Assembly (NCBI GenBank): GCA_013399875.1
Contig: VXAZ01000955.1
Span: forward strand, 1 to 64,000
Source of the DNA: Gymnorhina tibicen
Lineage: Eukaryota; Chordata; Aves; Passeriformes; Artamidae
DNA: 64,000 nucleotides
Reading direction: 5' to 3'
This document shows positions 45,401-59,467 of the stretch, in pieces. The position numbers were made by a program, and so were the translations under genes. The notes under the pieces are model-generated. The model was not told the DNA's origin. It saw only the letters and a program-made list of their open reading frames with translations, and made no database searches. Numbering within the stretch: position 1 is the first letter of the stretch; each line of letters opens with the position of its first letter.

Positions 45401-48400
45401 AGTGCATTAGAACACCTAAAAGCTATTGCAGCAATTAGTGCTGCCTACCAAGAAAGTGTCCACCTTAGAAGCATCACTGAATGGTTTGTTTGGTTCCAAT
45501 ATGTTTTCATATTTAAAACAGTGATTTTTTTTCTCCCTCAAAAAAGCCATCACGATGTAATCTCAATAAACATAGTTTCTATATCATAATTCGTTGAAGA
45601 AGTTTATCTAATGTGTGCTATCTTTTCTGGAGTTTTCTCTCAGTTAAAAGCCCTACCCAGATGCAGCTGCACCCTGATAGGTTTTATACCCCTTAGGTGC
45701 CCCAGTGACTGTGGGACATTCCTACCTAACGGCAGTGCTGAGCGCTGACAGTCCTCTTTTACACAGAAATTACACCCATGTCCTCATACATGTTATTTAA
45801 CGCAAATATGTGGAGCACACATCACTGCATTTAGATGAAGGCATTCTAGGTGTGGTGAAGGGGGTCCTGTCCTTTTCTCTTTGGGCGGGTAAGACAGCAG
45901 GATTCTTTGTTTGGCTTCAGAGAGACAAGAAGGCAGACAATGAAGCACTGAATGTGTGTTTCTGCTATGAGTGCTTTACTAACCAAAGGTTATTGCATGT
46001 TGCAAGGCCCAGGATATAATTATTCTAGAGGAGAAGGTAAGCGTGATGTGGTAGTCTGTTACTGCATTCACTTGGGAAGCAGAAGACATGGGTCCCTGCT
46101 CCAGCTCGTGAACCAACTGGAGCAGGGAATTGAAGTATCCATTGGAGCAAGAAAGCCAAGTCTCTTAGAGATAGCCATTATGTTATGCAGCTATGTCTTC
46201 TCCCTCTATCCTTCTGGTGAGAGAGGTGGTGAATATTTAATAGTTCATGCAAAATGGAACAGTTTCCAGTGGAAGGTTTGGAAAAAACCCTATAACCTCC
46301 TACAGCATTGCTCTTAGCTGTTTCCTGTGCAAAGCAAATTACCAACATGTGAAAAAATGAATCTATTTGAATTCTTCCCAAAAGAAGTACTCAAACTACT
46401 TAGTTGCTTCTGAAGTGCGACAGAGGTAAAGGTCCACACTGCAATTTTCTAGCTGCATTCAGAAAAAAAAGATGATGGGGTCAGGTGTTTTTGCTTTTAT
46501 GCTCTTACCTCATTGAAATGTGACTTACCTGTCTTAAGGAAATTGTTCTTAAAAGTCAGATAGAAGGAATGGGAATAAAAATTAAGAAGGTACCTCCTTC
46601 CTGCCTGAAATACTTATATGTCCAAACACTGAGCTACCAAGATCTTTTTTTGCTCAAAAATGTCAATTGGTTTTTGCATGGCGTTTAACAAAACCTTTCC
46701 ATTACCAATTGCATAACAGCAATTGAAATTCTCATCCAATCCATCTTAACTGTTTATAGTCTTCCACTAGGGAGCATTTTCCTTGGTAAACATCTGCAGT
46801 AAAAGGCTATTTAATCTCCGCAAGTGAAACAGTCAGTTATGCTAATTCATCTCTTCTACTGTCAGTTTACATTGAAATATTGTACAGATCTGGTCTTCTG
46901 CAGTAGGTGAGTCAAGGTGCACTTTGGCTTGCTCTGAGAGGAGAAAAAGCCTTTGTCTTTTTTTCTGTCACACCAGCTAAAGTTAGATCTGATCATTGTG
47001 TGTCTCTGTGAAGGAGTTCAAAGCACTTTTCTCTGCAGTCCACCAACGCAAACTGCTAAGAAAAAGGTATCTGATGGACTGACTTCTGCGACTGAGGCCA
47101 GTGAAAGAGTACATAGCCGTGCAACACAAATGAAAGCATAAACTAACCATACAATAACTACCAGCACTTACTGCCTTTTTATTTTTATGGATTTATTAAC
47201 AAAGGAATTAAATGCAGTGTGTTGAAAGCAACAAACCCCCTCCTTCCTCTGGAAAGCATTGAACAAGTCCTGACAAAAAGTCCTTCATATCATATGTGAA
47301 AAATCAGGCATGATGCTTTTTTCCCATGTCACAATTGTAGTCTCTGGGGTTCCTTTAGCTCTCATTGGTCCAATTTGTGATCTCTGTGTTGTCACTTTCA
47401 AAGTTTTTGGATGAATTATTATCAAAAAGCCAAACTTGCAGCAGATTTGAATATTCCAGTCTGCGCCTTCTAGTATCTCTAGTTTTACTTTCTGGCATCT
47501 GGGTCCAGCTTGGAAGATCAGAATAATATCTCACTTCCTCTTCTTGATGCTCAGTTCTCAGTCTCATCACTTACAGGAGCATCAATTCTCCCACCACTGC
47601 TTTATTTCCTTTTCTTCCTGAGAGGATTTCAGCTTTTATTGATGATAACAGGAGCAAGTCCATCTAAAACAGAGGCCTAAATGCTGTTTTTATTTTTAAA
47701 GAAAGTTTTGCAAAGGAAGGAAAAGCTACCTTATAAATGTCCAGATAAAAGCTGAAAATAAATCAAATAGATATTTATCCTTTAAATAATGTACTGAATG
47801 TTTCTCTACTGTAAAGCCCTCGTAGCAGATCAATACTGTTTACACTATTCACTTGCAGCAAGCAGTAAAAGACTTTCACTTCAACAGTTTCCAGCCATTT
47901 AGCATTGTTAAAAAGACAGCTAAAACATCAATTGGGGGCATTTTTTCCTAAACTGAAATGGATTGATTAGTTTTCATGACATTCACTGCAATGATTGTGA
48001 ACCAGGATTAGGAAAGGGGTGGTAAAAAGGAGTAAAAAGGGAAAGAAGTCAGTGCACCTCTTTTAAGTTAATGGAATAAATTACATACCTCTACTCAACA
48101 GAAGTAAATCTTCTTGGAGGGATTGACTTCTTTATAATACTGTGTTAATAACTACTTCTCTACACATGTAGTATGGATTGCCTTTTAAATTGATTTCACT
48201 ATACGTATGCAAAAACAATGGCTCTGAAGGTCTGGTCTGTGACATTTGTCATGTTGCATCAGTTAGGTGACAGTGTAAATTTGTGATCAATGCCACTTCA
48301 GTGAGAAAAGGTATTCGTTATTAGAAAACTCTAAAAGAACTATGCACGGTAATTAGATAGAAATTAATTGTTCTAGGTTATTTGGAGTTAAAAAAAAAAG

Positions 48401-49414
48401 CAGTTACTTAGTTCAGCTAAGGGATGCCTTTGTGTGATCTCCTATCAACAAACCACTGTTAATAGTGTACAGAGAAACAATGGGACAGTTAGGACCATTT
48501 TAGCACCTACACTGCAAAAGAGAAGGCTTCTGATTGAATAGAAAAGACCAGACATGAATTCAGCATTTTTCTTAATCAAAACATTTTCTTTTTCCCTGAC
48601 TCTCTTGTCTGTCTTATTTTTTAAATTTATTTCTTTATTGTTTTCCCTAATGACTGCACTGTGTTGAAAAACAAAAAATTAAACTTAAATATTAACCTCT
48701 TGCCCTTTAACTATATATTTTTTAATATTTCAGCTCTAGATGACATTATATGGCTTATGAAAACAGAATACAAATCTGAAGCCAAAAAGAAAAGAAAACA
48801 TGAATAGGTATTCAAAAAGTCTTGTGAGATGCAGATACTTATGCTTACTTCTAAAATATCAGAAGATGATAAATTAAATGGTATAGACAAATGAAACTTA
48901 GAGATATGACATTTCTGGTTTATATCATAAGTTCATTTTCCACCAAGTACTATGTAACTTCTAGACAAAAATGGCTTGCAATACTGAATTTTTTTTCAGA
49001 AAATATTCCAAGTTTTTATCCTGTAATATTAGGCCTTGAATCTTGTGAATTATGATTTTTGACTAAAAAAAATTAGGGTACCTGTAACTACGTTCCATTA
49101 ATTTATCTGTCCTGGGCTTCTTTGTCTCATAAAATGCTTCAAAATGGCACAGGATTCTGCACGAGGATGCTGTGTAACTATTAAACAAATGTCATTAAGT
49201 CTCTGCGTACAATAATAATTAGTCATATTGAGGGGTATAAATTTGTTCAGGTAGCTTAATGAAATGGCAGTGCCCTACCACTGAAGTTTTGTTCATTGTA
49301 CCTGTGTTCAATGAGAGAGTCAGTAAAAACATGCTTGGCAGGCAAAACTGATTGCACCATTCCTTCAGTATTCCAAATAGTGAAATACCTTCTCAAGCGC
49401 TTAGTTCTTCATTC
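42421..49414. other. AT-rich non-coding DNA, no gene seen
   Basis: About 7 kb without a recognised gene. The 142-codon minus-strand frame at 44187-44615 and the 121-codon plus-strand frame at 45952-46317 show no known domain. A perfect inverted repeat lies at 46093-46128. Confidence 0.5.
46093..46128. repeat. perfect inverted repeat, 12-bp stem, 12-nt loop
   Basis: TCCCTGCTCCAG (46093-46104), 12-nt spacer, CTGGAGCAGGGA (46117-46128). A GC-rich stem in an AT-rich neighbourhood; could be part of an old tRNA- or MIR-like SINE, which I cannot establish. Confidence 0.8.
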
Positions 49415-49832
49415 TTCTCCTATGAAGACAATCTGAGAGAGTTGGGGAGTTCAGACCGGAGAAGAGAAGGTGCTGAGGAAACCTGACAGCACATTCCAGT
49501 ACCTAAAGGGTGCCAACATTTCTTGTTGGCTGGAGAAGGACTTTTCACAAGGGCATGTAGTGATAAGACATGGGGAGATGGCCTTAAGCTGAAGGAGAAT
49601 AGGTTTAGGTAAGATCAGAGAAGAAATTCTTTACTGTGAGGATGGTGAAGGAGGTTGCCCGGAGAGGCTACGGATTCCAACCCTGGCGGTGTTCAAGGCC
49701 AGGCTGGATGTGGCTCTGAGTGACCTGTTCCAGTGTAAGGTGTCCCTGACTGTGTCAGGGGGGTTAGATCTGGGTGATCTTTGAGGTCCCTTCCAACCCA
49801 AACCATTCTATGGCTATATGATTTTATGATTA
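49415..49832 (+). mobile_element. CR1 LINE 3' end
   Basis: Translation begins SYEDNLRELG, then GLFTRACSDKTWGDGLKLKE, the C-terminal blocks of CR1 ORF2. The 3' untranslated part has GCCAGGCTGGATGTGGCTCTG and CCCTTCCAACCC, and it ends with ATTCTATG and related ATGATTTTATGATT. The copy is 5'-truncated, as most CR1 insertions are, and looks fairly young next to the others, with long recognisable stretches. Not coding now. Confidence 0.9.
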
Positions 49833-52284
49833 ATTACTAATTTCCCACATTTTCCACAACTTTAAGTACAACCATCACTACTTTTGGAATGAATATGAAT
49901 ATGAATATTTCCTGACAGTAAAGACTGTAGCTCTTAATTTAATTATGGTCTGATTTTCTCCTCCTACAAGCTTTCACACTAGAATGCTCTTCCAAAACCA
50001 GGGAAAAATCAGCTATATAAGAAGCGGTGTCTAAAGACCTAGAAATCTAAGGTTTGTTCAAACAACAGTTTCCTGAGATGCTCAGTGAAATTTAGGTAGT
50101 GCAGAATACTCTGTATTTTGGGAAAATCCAGAAAGAGAATGATACTTTTGATATTTTATGTCTAGTAAATTTCTCTGTTTCTTGTAGGACTTGGAGTTGT
50201 TGATGGGACAGGGGGCTGTCATTGCTACTGTCATTTGCTACAAACACAAGGTTTGTTTCACATGTATCAGCACTGGTCAGCATTCAGATATCAAAGTCAC
50301 TTTTTACAAACAAATAAGTTTTCAAACCCCACTAGCTCAGTCCTTGGTGCTATGAGATGAAAACAAGCATGCTATGAGGAAACCATGCATAAATTATTTT
50401 TAGTTTAAATAAGATGGAGATTTTATGGATTTGGGTCAACAGAGATCATACTAAAAATGTTCACTGCTTCATTCTAATGAGTTTAAAGGATGGCTGTTCT
50501 ATTTTTCCTTCAATCTATTTTTGTCCTGTTAGTATGTAAGTACAATGTTACTGTGGAATAAAACAAACTGACTCCTGAAAAAAAATAATGTGGGAAATGC
50601 CCCTAAAATTTTCAGTTCTAAAACTTCAGTTCTAGACTGAAGTTGTCTACAGGAATAAACATCTGAGTATTGAAACAACTACTTTTCTGAATACAAACCT
50701 GATATTTTAGCAAAAACCTAAGCTGTGATCAAGTCTTTCTCCAGTAGGAACACCAGATTTGCCTCTAGGTAGACACATGTATTCCTCCAGGGAAATATGA
50801 GTGTGAATCTAGTCAGACACCAGATAGAATTTTGCCTAACTTTTTTGCATTGTAATTTTTTTGCAATAAAGTTTGGAAGGAAAGACATTAGGAACCTCTA
50901 AAAAGGTCAAGCCCTGCTCTGTCTGTGCTTATGTACTTATCTCCTAGTGTCTGCCCTTATTATTTTGTTCACAGTCAGATAACTATACCTGTGTAGTAAG
51001 TGTTCCATTTCCACTGCAGTGGATGTGTGGTAGGGGAAAAGAGAAAACAGAGACATCTGGGTAGCCTCAGCAATGTGACACCCACATGCAAACAGAGGCA
51101 GAAGAGCAGAGTGTTTGCTTGGTCATCCAGTCATTTCCCTTCTTGAGAATGACACAAGGGTGGTCAGCAATCTGTGTTCAGCACAGCTCCATAGGAAATG
51201 AGATTTCAATAGATCTGCTTCTCAGAAACACTGCTATGAACTCAAATGTTCACCCAACTGCACTCTGCAGCCAAGGTATCTTCATTTCAGTTCCCCTTTG
51301 GCAGGGACAGGTAACTAAAATGTGAGTATGAAAGTCCTTTATATGTTTCATCTCTTAACTTTCTTCTGCAAGGTTAACAGAAGAATGGCCTATATCACAG
51401 TAGCAGTGCAAGTGTTGCTTTCCTTAACAAATATTTTCTTAGATTTAGGTTTTCTCATTAAAAACTCCCTGAACAGAAAAAAAGCCTAAAATTTAGTCTT
51501 TAAATCTATATATTTGGCTTCAGTACTGAGCAGTTGAATGCATTATACAGCACATCGAAAAAGTAAAATAATTTCTCTGCAAATACAAAGTGAAATAACA
51601 CCAATCAAGACCCCCAAATTCTAATTCTAATAACTACTACTAATTTGCAAGATACATGTTTACACGAAAGAGGAGGAACATCTCTATGATAATATGCTAT
51701 TTGTCAGCAAGTGTATAGCATATTTTTTAGATTGTCTTTTGCATGAAGAGCTTCCTTAATTGTCTCTACCATACTTATTACGGACAATGCTTGCACTTTG
51801 AAAATATAACTTGGTCAAACATACACTAAGTATAAGAACTCTTTTTCACATTTAAGTTACTAAAAATGCCAGGTTGCTGTTCACAAAAATGCCTTTTCAA
51901 AAATAGATTCTAAAAAATCAAAACATGCCCCTTGTGTCAACTTCAGCTAGCTGCCAATAGCTCTTTACTGGGTTAGTCTGTGGGCTGACTGCCTTTTGCA
52001 AAAGAATTCCTGGAATAGATGTATCTTGAAATAAAAAAGTAACCTTTGGGGGTTATTTCCTAAAAAGTAAGGCAGTTTCTGTATTCAGGCCAAATTCATA
52101 CTGGGCAAATAACATTTTGCCTCCTTCATTCCTTGATGTCTTTTTATGGGCTGACGGTTTCTTTAGTCTTTGTAGAGTGTATGTACCTGTGTTGGTGCAA
52201 GAAACCATTCCTGGAGGTGTCATTTATTTGTGTATGCCACTTAAGTATTTCAGGATACTTAGGTCCATATCACAATGTAAATAT
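49833..52284. other. AT-rich non-coding DNA, no gene seen
   Basis: Nothing recognised. Confidence 0.55.
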
Positions 52285-52368
52285 TAAAAAAAAAAATTTC
52301 TTTTTTTTTTNNNNNNNNNNNNNNNNNNNNNNNNNNNNNNNNNNNNNNNNNNNNNNNNNNNNNTTTTT
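52285..52368. repeat. A-run and T-run spanning a gap
   Basis: An A stretch of 11, TTTC, a T stretch into the gap, then TTTTT after it. The 84-codon frame here is an artefact. Confidence 0.85.
52311..52363. other. sequence gap (53 N)
   Basis: Run of N inside a poly-T stretch; real size unknown. Confidence 0.98.
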
Positions 52369-52796
52369 AAATAATAATTGGATATAATTAGGAAAAATTG
52401 TATATAGTTAGGCTTTCAATAGACTAATTTTATTGAAAAGGGCATAGATAAAATAGGGCTAAAGCCTCTTTGATCTGGTAAGACCAGGCTGGGGAACAGA
52501 AGTAATGTGTCTTGTTAGATCAGGAGGTATAAACAGAAAAATATGAAGATCTTACTTAACCAAAAGTTCTAGGTCTAGCTGTTGATTGCTGTACTGACTG
52601 CTTAGACTTTCAATCCTTTTTAAGTATGACAGGTATTATTTTTTCTAATCTGGAGGCAGTATATTTGGGGAATCCTTCCTGCAGTGTGGAGTTTTTGCTG
52701 TAAAGACTCTTTAGAAAGAGTGTGCCAATCTGCTTGTATTTCCAGAGGTGAACGAAACACAGATGTACAGACACTCTCCGTCAATTTTCCCCAGGA

Positions 52797-53420
52797 TGAT
52801 GTATATAACTTGTACTTTGAAGAAGCAGTAACGTATTTATTGGTATAAAGCAGTGATTTAACGAATTTTCATAGTAAATGTGACAGTGGTTTAATCAGAC
52901 TCGATGGCAAGGAGCTCTTGATTGTTTACTGCATAAAGGTCAGGGTCAGGCATAACTATCAGAGACCCTGCTGAGTCATGAGGTTCAGGAAGGACCCCAT
53001 TGCTTTCTGAATTTCTTTCATGAGGGGAGCTCACATACAGCTGGATCCAGACTTAGTCCCAGACTTGGTGAATGGTTCATGTCTGGATGATTACATGGGC
53101 ACAATCAGTCCTTTATATCCACTTAGGTAGGATTTCAAAGTTCAGGATCCTGCTGATCACTTACCAAGGATCAATACAATTGATTATTGTTACAGCAAGA
53201 AATCTCTCAGCCTTGAGGAATAATCTTGAGAGGTGTCCCTGCTCAAGGGGAGATCGTGGCTGCAGCCTGCTCTCCCATGGGGGTGATCAAAAGGCCCTGT
53301 GCTGTCCTTTGTTTGTGGAGGAGGATGGTTGACTTACACAACCTGTATTTGGGGTTGCCTCATGCTCAACTAGCCCTTGGCTGCTGAACAAGAATTATGG
53401 CCCTTTGCTTGTCAGATCTG
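52797..53420 (-). mobile_element. antisense LTR-like block, edges approximate
   Basis: On the minus strand an AATAAA signal (plus-strand TTTATT, 52836-52841) lies near the putative 3' end, whose plus-strand edge TGATGTATATAACTTG would give a CA terminus. The body (GACTCGATGGCAAGG, GAGGTTCAGGAAGGACCCC, AGAAATCTCTCAGCC) looks like a dispersed bird LTR I half recognise. No duplication flanking it was found. The 86-codon plus-strand frame at 53072-53332 lies inside and is probably chance. Confidence 0.4.
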
Positions 53421-54960
53421 CTGTGTGTACTGAGAAGTGCAGAGAAGAGGTTTAGGGAAGTGGTTTTGGAGTGGGTGGTCCATGAATAAACTGAAATAGT
53501 GACAGAAAATTACAAATTCTCATTTTAACATTAAGTCCAGGTATATTAGGATGTTCAAGAGCTGTTTGTGTTTAAGATCTAACAGAGACAGCACACGCTC
53601 TGAGCAATTGCAGACACCCCATTTCTTTTAACAAGAGATTCGGGGTTCTGAATATTTCTTTATTAAATATAGCTATGTGATACACACTTGGGAACATATC
53701 TGATCAATTATTAAGGGCTTCCTAAAAGTGACACATTCCCTTAATCACCTCTGCAGTTCAGCTGTTGTTGCTAAGAACACAGCAGAATCGGGGATTTTCA
53801 TGTCTGACTTTTAATGGGTGTGAAACTGGAATAATAATTAGTAATTACCTGTCTTGCAAGGATGTTGTGGAGCTCACACAGCTAATAACTGCACAAAACT
53901 TTTAATATGTAAAGTGCAATGAGATAATTATGACTGTATGAGAATCTTCTGTGTAGGTTCTTGTATGTTAAATTTCTGTAATACAGTGAATTCTTTGTCT
54001 GCTTCTGTGTGTGAATGAAAGTGCAGGACAAGTGCAGCACTCTGTGAAAGAAAGTTCAGGACAAAAAGCATAGGAAGGAGGTTTTTTTTAAATTCTATCT
54101 ATGTCAATTCTATCACTGGCATAGTCAGCAGGCAAGAACTAGCCAAATGATACTAAGCAGAACTTCAAAGAATGATAGTAGCCCTGGAGATTTTGCAGCT
54201 AATCACAAATGATTAATGGGGAAGTTACTTTAAAAAAAAAAAATTACCTTTCCTTTTTGATTGCTAATTATTCATGGAAGACTAAGAACAAGAGTACACT
54301 GAAGCAGGACAACACATTTTTAAGCACTACAATAAAAGAAAAATTGATCACCTAGTTAGTATGCAAGCAGCTAAATACAGCAGGGTCAGCTGTGCTAATT
54401 TGAGAGTCAGATCAGGAGTTTAGCAAAGCCTCTTAGTGCCAAGTGGCTTATTTCAGAGTTTCAATTAAAGATGAACTGAACAGGTTGGCACATACCCATG
54501 TGTGTCTATGATGGGATGCTTGCCCACTGGCACTGTTACCAAAGAGAAAACTGGACTATTCCAGCAAGTATAACATCAAAATTTAAATTTTTTTTTTCTT
54601 TTTTTTAAGACATGGATGGGTATTTTCTGTGACCATGAAGACAGTGTTTCCTGACTGGTTTGCATCTCAAAACCAGAAGTATGCGTAAGCTTTTTTATTA
54701 TTCACACTTTTCCCTTTCACTTTCTTCAAGAGTGGATTATTCAATAGGGTAAAAAAAAAGCAAAAGCCAGACCAGAACATAAAGATCAGGTAAGTATTTA
54801 AGAGATCAGATAAGTATTTAAACAATGACAGAAGGACAATAAATAAAATCTTCCCCTTTTTGTCTCTTTAGAGTGCAGTATCTTCAGGGCTAATATTTTG
54901 TATAGGTGGTTTCACTCTACCTCAACTCATTGGACAGGCGAAGCTGCTAGATATTTTTGT
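53421..54960. other. AT-rich non-coding DNA, no gene seen
   Basis: Contains a two-copy 20-bp tandem (54783-54822). Otherwise nothing recognised. Confidence 0.55.
54783..54822. repeat. two-copy 20-bp tandem repeat
   Basis: Units of AGATCAGGTAAGTATTTAAG and AGATCAGATAAGTATTTAAA, two mismatches apart. Confidence 0.8.
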
Positions 54961-55300
54961 TCATCGTTTTTGTTTGTTTGGGGTTTGTTTTGTCTTGTTT
55001 TTGTTGTTTTTTGGGGTTTCGTTTTTTTGGTTAGTTGGTTGGTTTCTTTGTTTCGTTACTTTTGCCATTGCTTTTTTTGCTTGGTTGCTTGGTTGGTTGG
55101 TTTCTTTGTTTGGTCTTGGTCTTTCTTTTTTTGGTTGGTTGGTTGGTTGGTTGGTTGGTTGGATGGCTTTTGATTTTTTGGTTTTTGTTTCTTTGGGGGT
55201 TTTTTGTGGTTTTGTTTTGGTTCCTGGTGGAGTTTTGAGTTGGTTTTTTTGCTTTGTTGTTGTTGTTTGGGGGTTTTTGTTTATTTCTTTATTTGTTGCA
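54960..55300. repeat. T/G-rich strand-asymmetric tract with (TTGG)n core
   Basis: About 340 bases with very few A or C. It grades through TTTG, TTGG and TTTTGG units, with an eight-unit TTGG core at 55131-55162. Three overlapping frames of 67-113 codons rich in F, L, V, W and G are decoded repeat and not membrane proteins. Confidence 0.9.
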
Positions 55301-58300
55301 TGTAAGAATCCTTAGACCATAAAATCCTGATTCTGTTTTATGTGGACCACTAATTACAGGAGTAGTCCCTAGGCTTCCAAGTTCCTCACAGAGGCAGAGA
55401 TGCAGTGGTTGCCTCAACGAGCTTTTAGTCCTATATTTATCACAATATAAACAATGCTCATCTACATAAGAGCAAAGAAAAGAAATAATAAAAGTACCAA
55501 GCTACGCTGTATTCTCAGTTCTTCCAACTGGGTTGGAAAAAATTTAGTTTTGTTGATTTATAGAAGAAATATCAATCATATTTCTGTATCAAAGCTGAAA
55601 TTCCTTCAGGGAAAATAATGTAATTTAGCTATGTGAAGAAAACCTACCCAGTTTTATGTTCTATGAAAGAAACAGGGTATTGGCTAGGACTCCTGTCATT
55701 TTAATTGAAAGAATAAAATTTGAGGAAGAATATAAAAAAAGGGAGTTATTTCATAGCAAGAGTTTTTAGAGGCTTCCTCTGCATATGCTCTTCTAAAGTC
55801 AAAGAAATAAAAATTAACTGAAGGAACAAAGAGGATCTGGTGAAAATGACCTCTGCTGTTCAGGGAGAAGGTAGCAGGACTGAGGATAAAATCCTTTGAC
55901 TGATGCTGGTTTAGCCACTGCAAAGCAGTATGCAAAGAGTGGAATGTTTCTGCTCCAAAAGCAAGAGCCTCTCTTTGCCCATCTGCAGTGCTACAGCAGA
56001 TATATGAGAGTTCACAAACAGCTGATTTTCTGACTTTACACAGGAGTGGCAGATCCCATCTATCACCATACCACAAAGCTGCAGACCCCAGATGAGACAA
56101 GAAAGGTTACTGTTTGAAAATACATCCAAGAGCATTGTCCTTTCCTTTTCCTGTCCTTTGCTTCATGAACAGAAAACACCAAGGCTATAAGATACCACAG
56201 AAATTACAAGGGAGAAAGCATTTTCAGCAGTCCTTTGCTCCCAATCCTGGATCAATCACTCTGCCTCTTAGCTGAGCAAAAGGGCGTCAAAATTAGATTT
56301 GAGTGTGACAAAGGCTTAGAGGGAAAGAGAAGGTTCCTTAAGCAACTGAGCCTATTAGAAATATAACCAAAGTAAATGCACATGGGTAAATATGTCTGCC
56401 TCTTTATTTGTCAGTGTTCCTACTTCCCAGACCACAGCAAATGGGGTTACTGTAAGGCCCGCTGGTAACTGCAAGAAAATACCTGCAGTGGAATGTGTGA
56501 ATCGCTATTTAGTTGTGGAATTTAGCACTGCAGCTGATACTACATTTTAGAGGCATTAGAGAAGCTTTTGCTGTAAGAAAATAATAATAGTAATAATAAT
56601 AGTACACTTATGGAGGAAAACCACAGCTGTAATTCTGATCTTGGTGAAATCAGAAGTAGTTGTCATTGTCCCACTCTGCAAATGTATGAATTAGTGGAAA
56701 TAAAGCCTGGTTATAGTTTCGCCACTCCAGTTCTTGTTCCTTTCTGCCATGTAAGTGATGCGGTAAACTGACTAGAAAAGGCCTGCCTGACTCTATAAAC
56801 ACACCATTCCCCTCCACTAGTCAGCTTCCTGGAACAGATAGTTAACACTCTCATCAACATGGATTGCCTGTATTTATAAGGAAGTATACATGAGATGTGT
56901 GTGCAAGATGCTCACTCCTAGTTTGAATTTGTCACATTGTTTACAGCGTTGGAGGTGATTTTGACTTAAAAATCCTAACCAAAAATCCCAAACAAACCCA
57001 CACTTATCTGCAACCCTAATTTGTTATATCACTCTGAGATGTATTCACTCTAAGAATACTCTTTACCACTCTGTGTTGTTGGATTTCTTCCATGAAAAAA
57101 AAGAAAGTAGAACCAGTTAAAGCCCAGAAATCTTTAAAGACTTTTTCTTGGTCTCAGAACACAACAAACTTTGCCCTTCTAGCTCTCCAATTCAGGATTT
57201 TTCCCTTAACTGTTGAAAAACTTAAAGGAAATACTACAGATGGGTATTCATGTGGACATTAGACAGAATAACTGAGAACCTGTTGGACACGTTAGTAGAA
57301 AGTTAACCTAGGTGGGGAGTTTGTTGTTGATCTTTATTTGGAATATTTTGCATTTTTTTCAAGCCAAAGAGCATGCACTAAATAAACCCACTTTTTGTGC
57401 ACTAAATAAACTTTTATAGACTAACTCTGTTTTAAGGTTGTAGAGGAATCAAGATACTAAATTAGCACAGAGAAGAAAGTCTCTGTGTCTCAAGATGGTA
57501 ATTTTGCATTTTGCACTTCATGTATTTCTTGATCCTTTTGCTTGAACATTATAACTGACATAAAGATGTGCAACAATAGAAAGTTAGATTCCCATAGAGT
57601 TTAAATAATGGTTCTCATTAAAAACTTCTAAGTAGATGCTTCTATAAGGACTTTGTATTGTGTGAGGACTTTGCATTGCATGAAAAGAAAAGATAAAGTA
57701 AATATATAACTGCAGTTTGCCACTTGTGAATGATACAGTGCAGTTCAGGACTGTAGGCTGGTGCCTCTCATCCTCACTCATTCTTGTTCCTGTATTAACC
57801 CAGTCTTGACCTTACACGTAACTGAATAATATTAGAAGAGTTTATAATTAAAGTTATAATTAAAGTTATTATTTTCTTGCCAAGAATATATACACAAAAT
57901 TGCACTGTTGGTGTGCACTTCTACCTGATGCAGTGCAAAATCTGTTTTGCTGTCCTGTCGTTCCCCACCTCCCCATAGTGGGCCTACTGTTCCTTCTCTT
58001 GAGGCAAAAGGAGTAAGGGGGAACCACAAGAAGACGTACGTATTTTCATCAGAAAAACATCCTGCTTCAGCAGCCTCTCTCTCTCTCTAAATCTGAGGCA
58101 ACCTTCTCCCCCTTGAAAAAAGCTACCTACAAAGGTTATAGTTTCAGCAATTTCTCGCATTCCTCCAATCCTAGCGTTAAAAATACACTCACCACACAAC
58201 AGCGAAACCATTTTTGTTTTCCTCAATAAACCCAAATATTTTCTGAGTTATCTTTAAAGCAAACCCTTTCAAGTCTGAAATTAAATTGGAGTCATACGGG

Positions 58301-59460
58301 CAACAGCAAAGTGAGTGAGTGATCGTTGCTGTTGCACTTGTTTCCATCACAAAACGTTAACAAACAATTTAACTGTGTTTCATTTGTAAATTATCATGTA
58401 GTTATTAAGTTAATGCCACTTACTGACCATAGTCATGCTTTAGTGACTGAAGAACAAAAGGTACAGTGATGGTTGGAGTGCTTTCAAGTTTGATACTATT
58501 TTTTTTTTTACTATAAGCATCATTTGGTCAAATTAGGTTTCCTAAATTAGCCAGGAAAACCGAAGGCATGCAATTAATTGGCCCAAAGTTCATGAGTTCT
58601 ACACAGTTTAAAGACCCCTCCACAATAAATGGAAATGGCAGCTCTTCAACAGTTCTAAAAACCACACAAATTTATACATTTAGACACCTTACTGCAGGCA
58701 TGAAAATGGATCTTTCCCTGGATTTTGGCTCAAACTCCAAAAGCAATACTTAGATGTAAAGTTAGGTGGATTAAATAGATGCTTGAGGATTTACAGCAAA
58801 TAACAGCAGGATTTGTGAATAGCACTCCATTTCCTCCCACCTGCCTTTGAAAATAAAGTTTACCTTTATATTTGTGATTGCAAAATTCCAGTTTCATCTG
58901 GGCTAACTGGCTACATTTCTCATTTCCTGTTCCCCACGTCTGACTGCTGGAAGGATGTGTTTGCTGAAGAAAAACAAGCCCTTTGTGTTCCAGCAGCATT
59001 GAAGCATATGTTTTAAAACAGAAGTTATCTATTCACACACATGTTTTTTTTCCCACAGACTAGCATTACAATTCTTGATGTTCTTCCATTTTTATGATCA
59101 GAAATGTGTGCTTCTTTTGAGTGCTAATAAGTAAACATGTGAATTAAGTACTCTTCAGTCTCAGGTTTTGAGGAAAATAAAAAGCATAAGGGATTGCAAT
59201 CACTTCCCCCCCCAGTGCATTCTGCTAAGCTTGCCCTTGTATTCCCTTTATTAGAGCTCTGAACTCAAAATTTTGAACAAGGCACAAGAGACAGGATAAT
59301 GAAACAGTGTAAGCTCTTTTCCTTGTTCTACTGAAGTTAGCTCTTGAGAACTTTCTTTCTAATAAGTTTGGTAAGATATTGCAACTACAAATTCAAAAGC
59401 AAACTAGAGAGCATGAATGCCACATGGATAATTTGTGTTATGCTCAAACATGATGACTTC
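55301..59460. other. AT-rich non-coding DNA, no gene seen
   Basis: Includes (AAT)n at 56578-56602, a duplicated TGCACTAAATAAAC (57374-57387 and 57398-57411) and a short CT run at about 58073-58088. The 134-codon minus-strand frame at 55696-56100 has no recognised domain. Confidence 0.5.
56578..56602. repeat. (AAT)n microsatellite
   Basis: AATAATAATAG-type units, read directly. Confidence 0.85.
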
Positions 59461-59467
59461 TTGGCAT

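Noticed and set aside
54898..55315. overlapping hydrophobic frames as membrane proteins
   Set aside because: All three frames are open because the T/G-only tract rarely forms stops. The composition, not selection, explains them.
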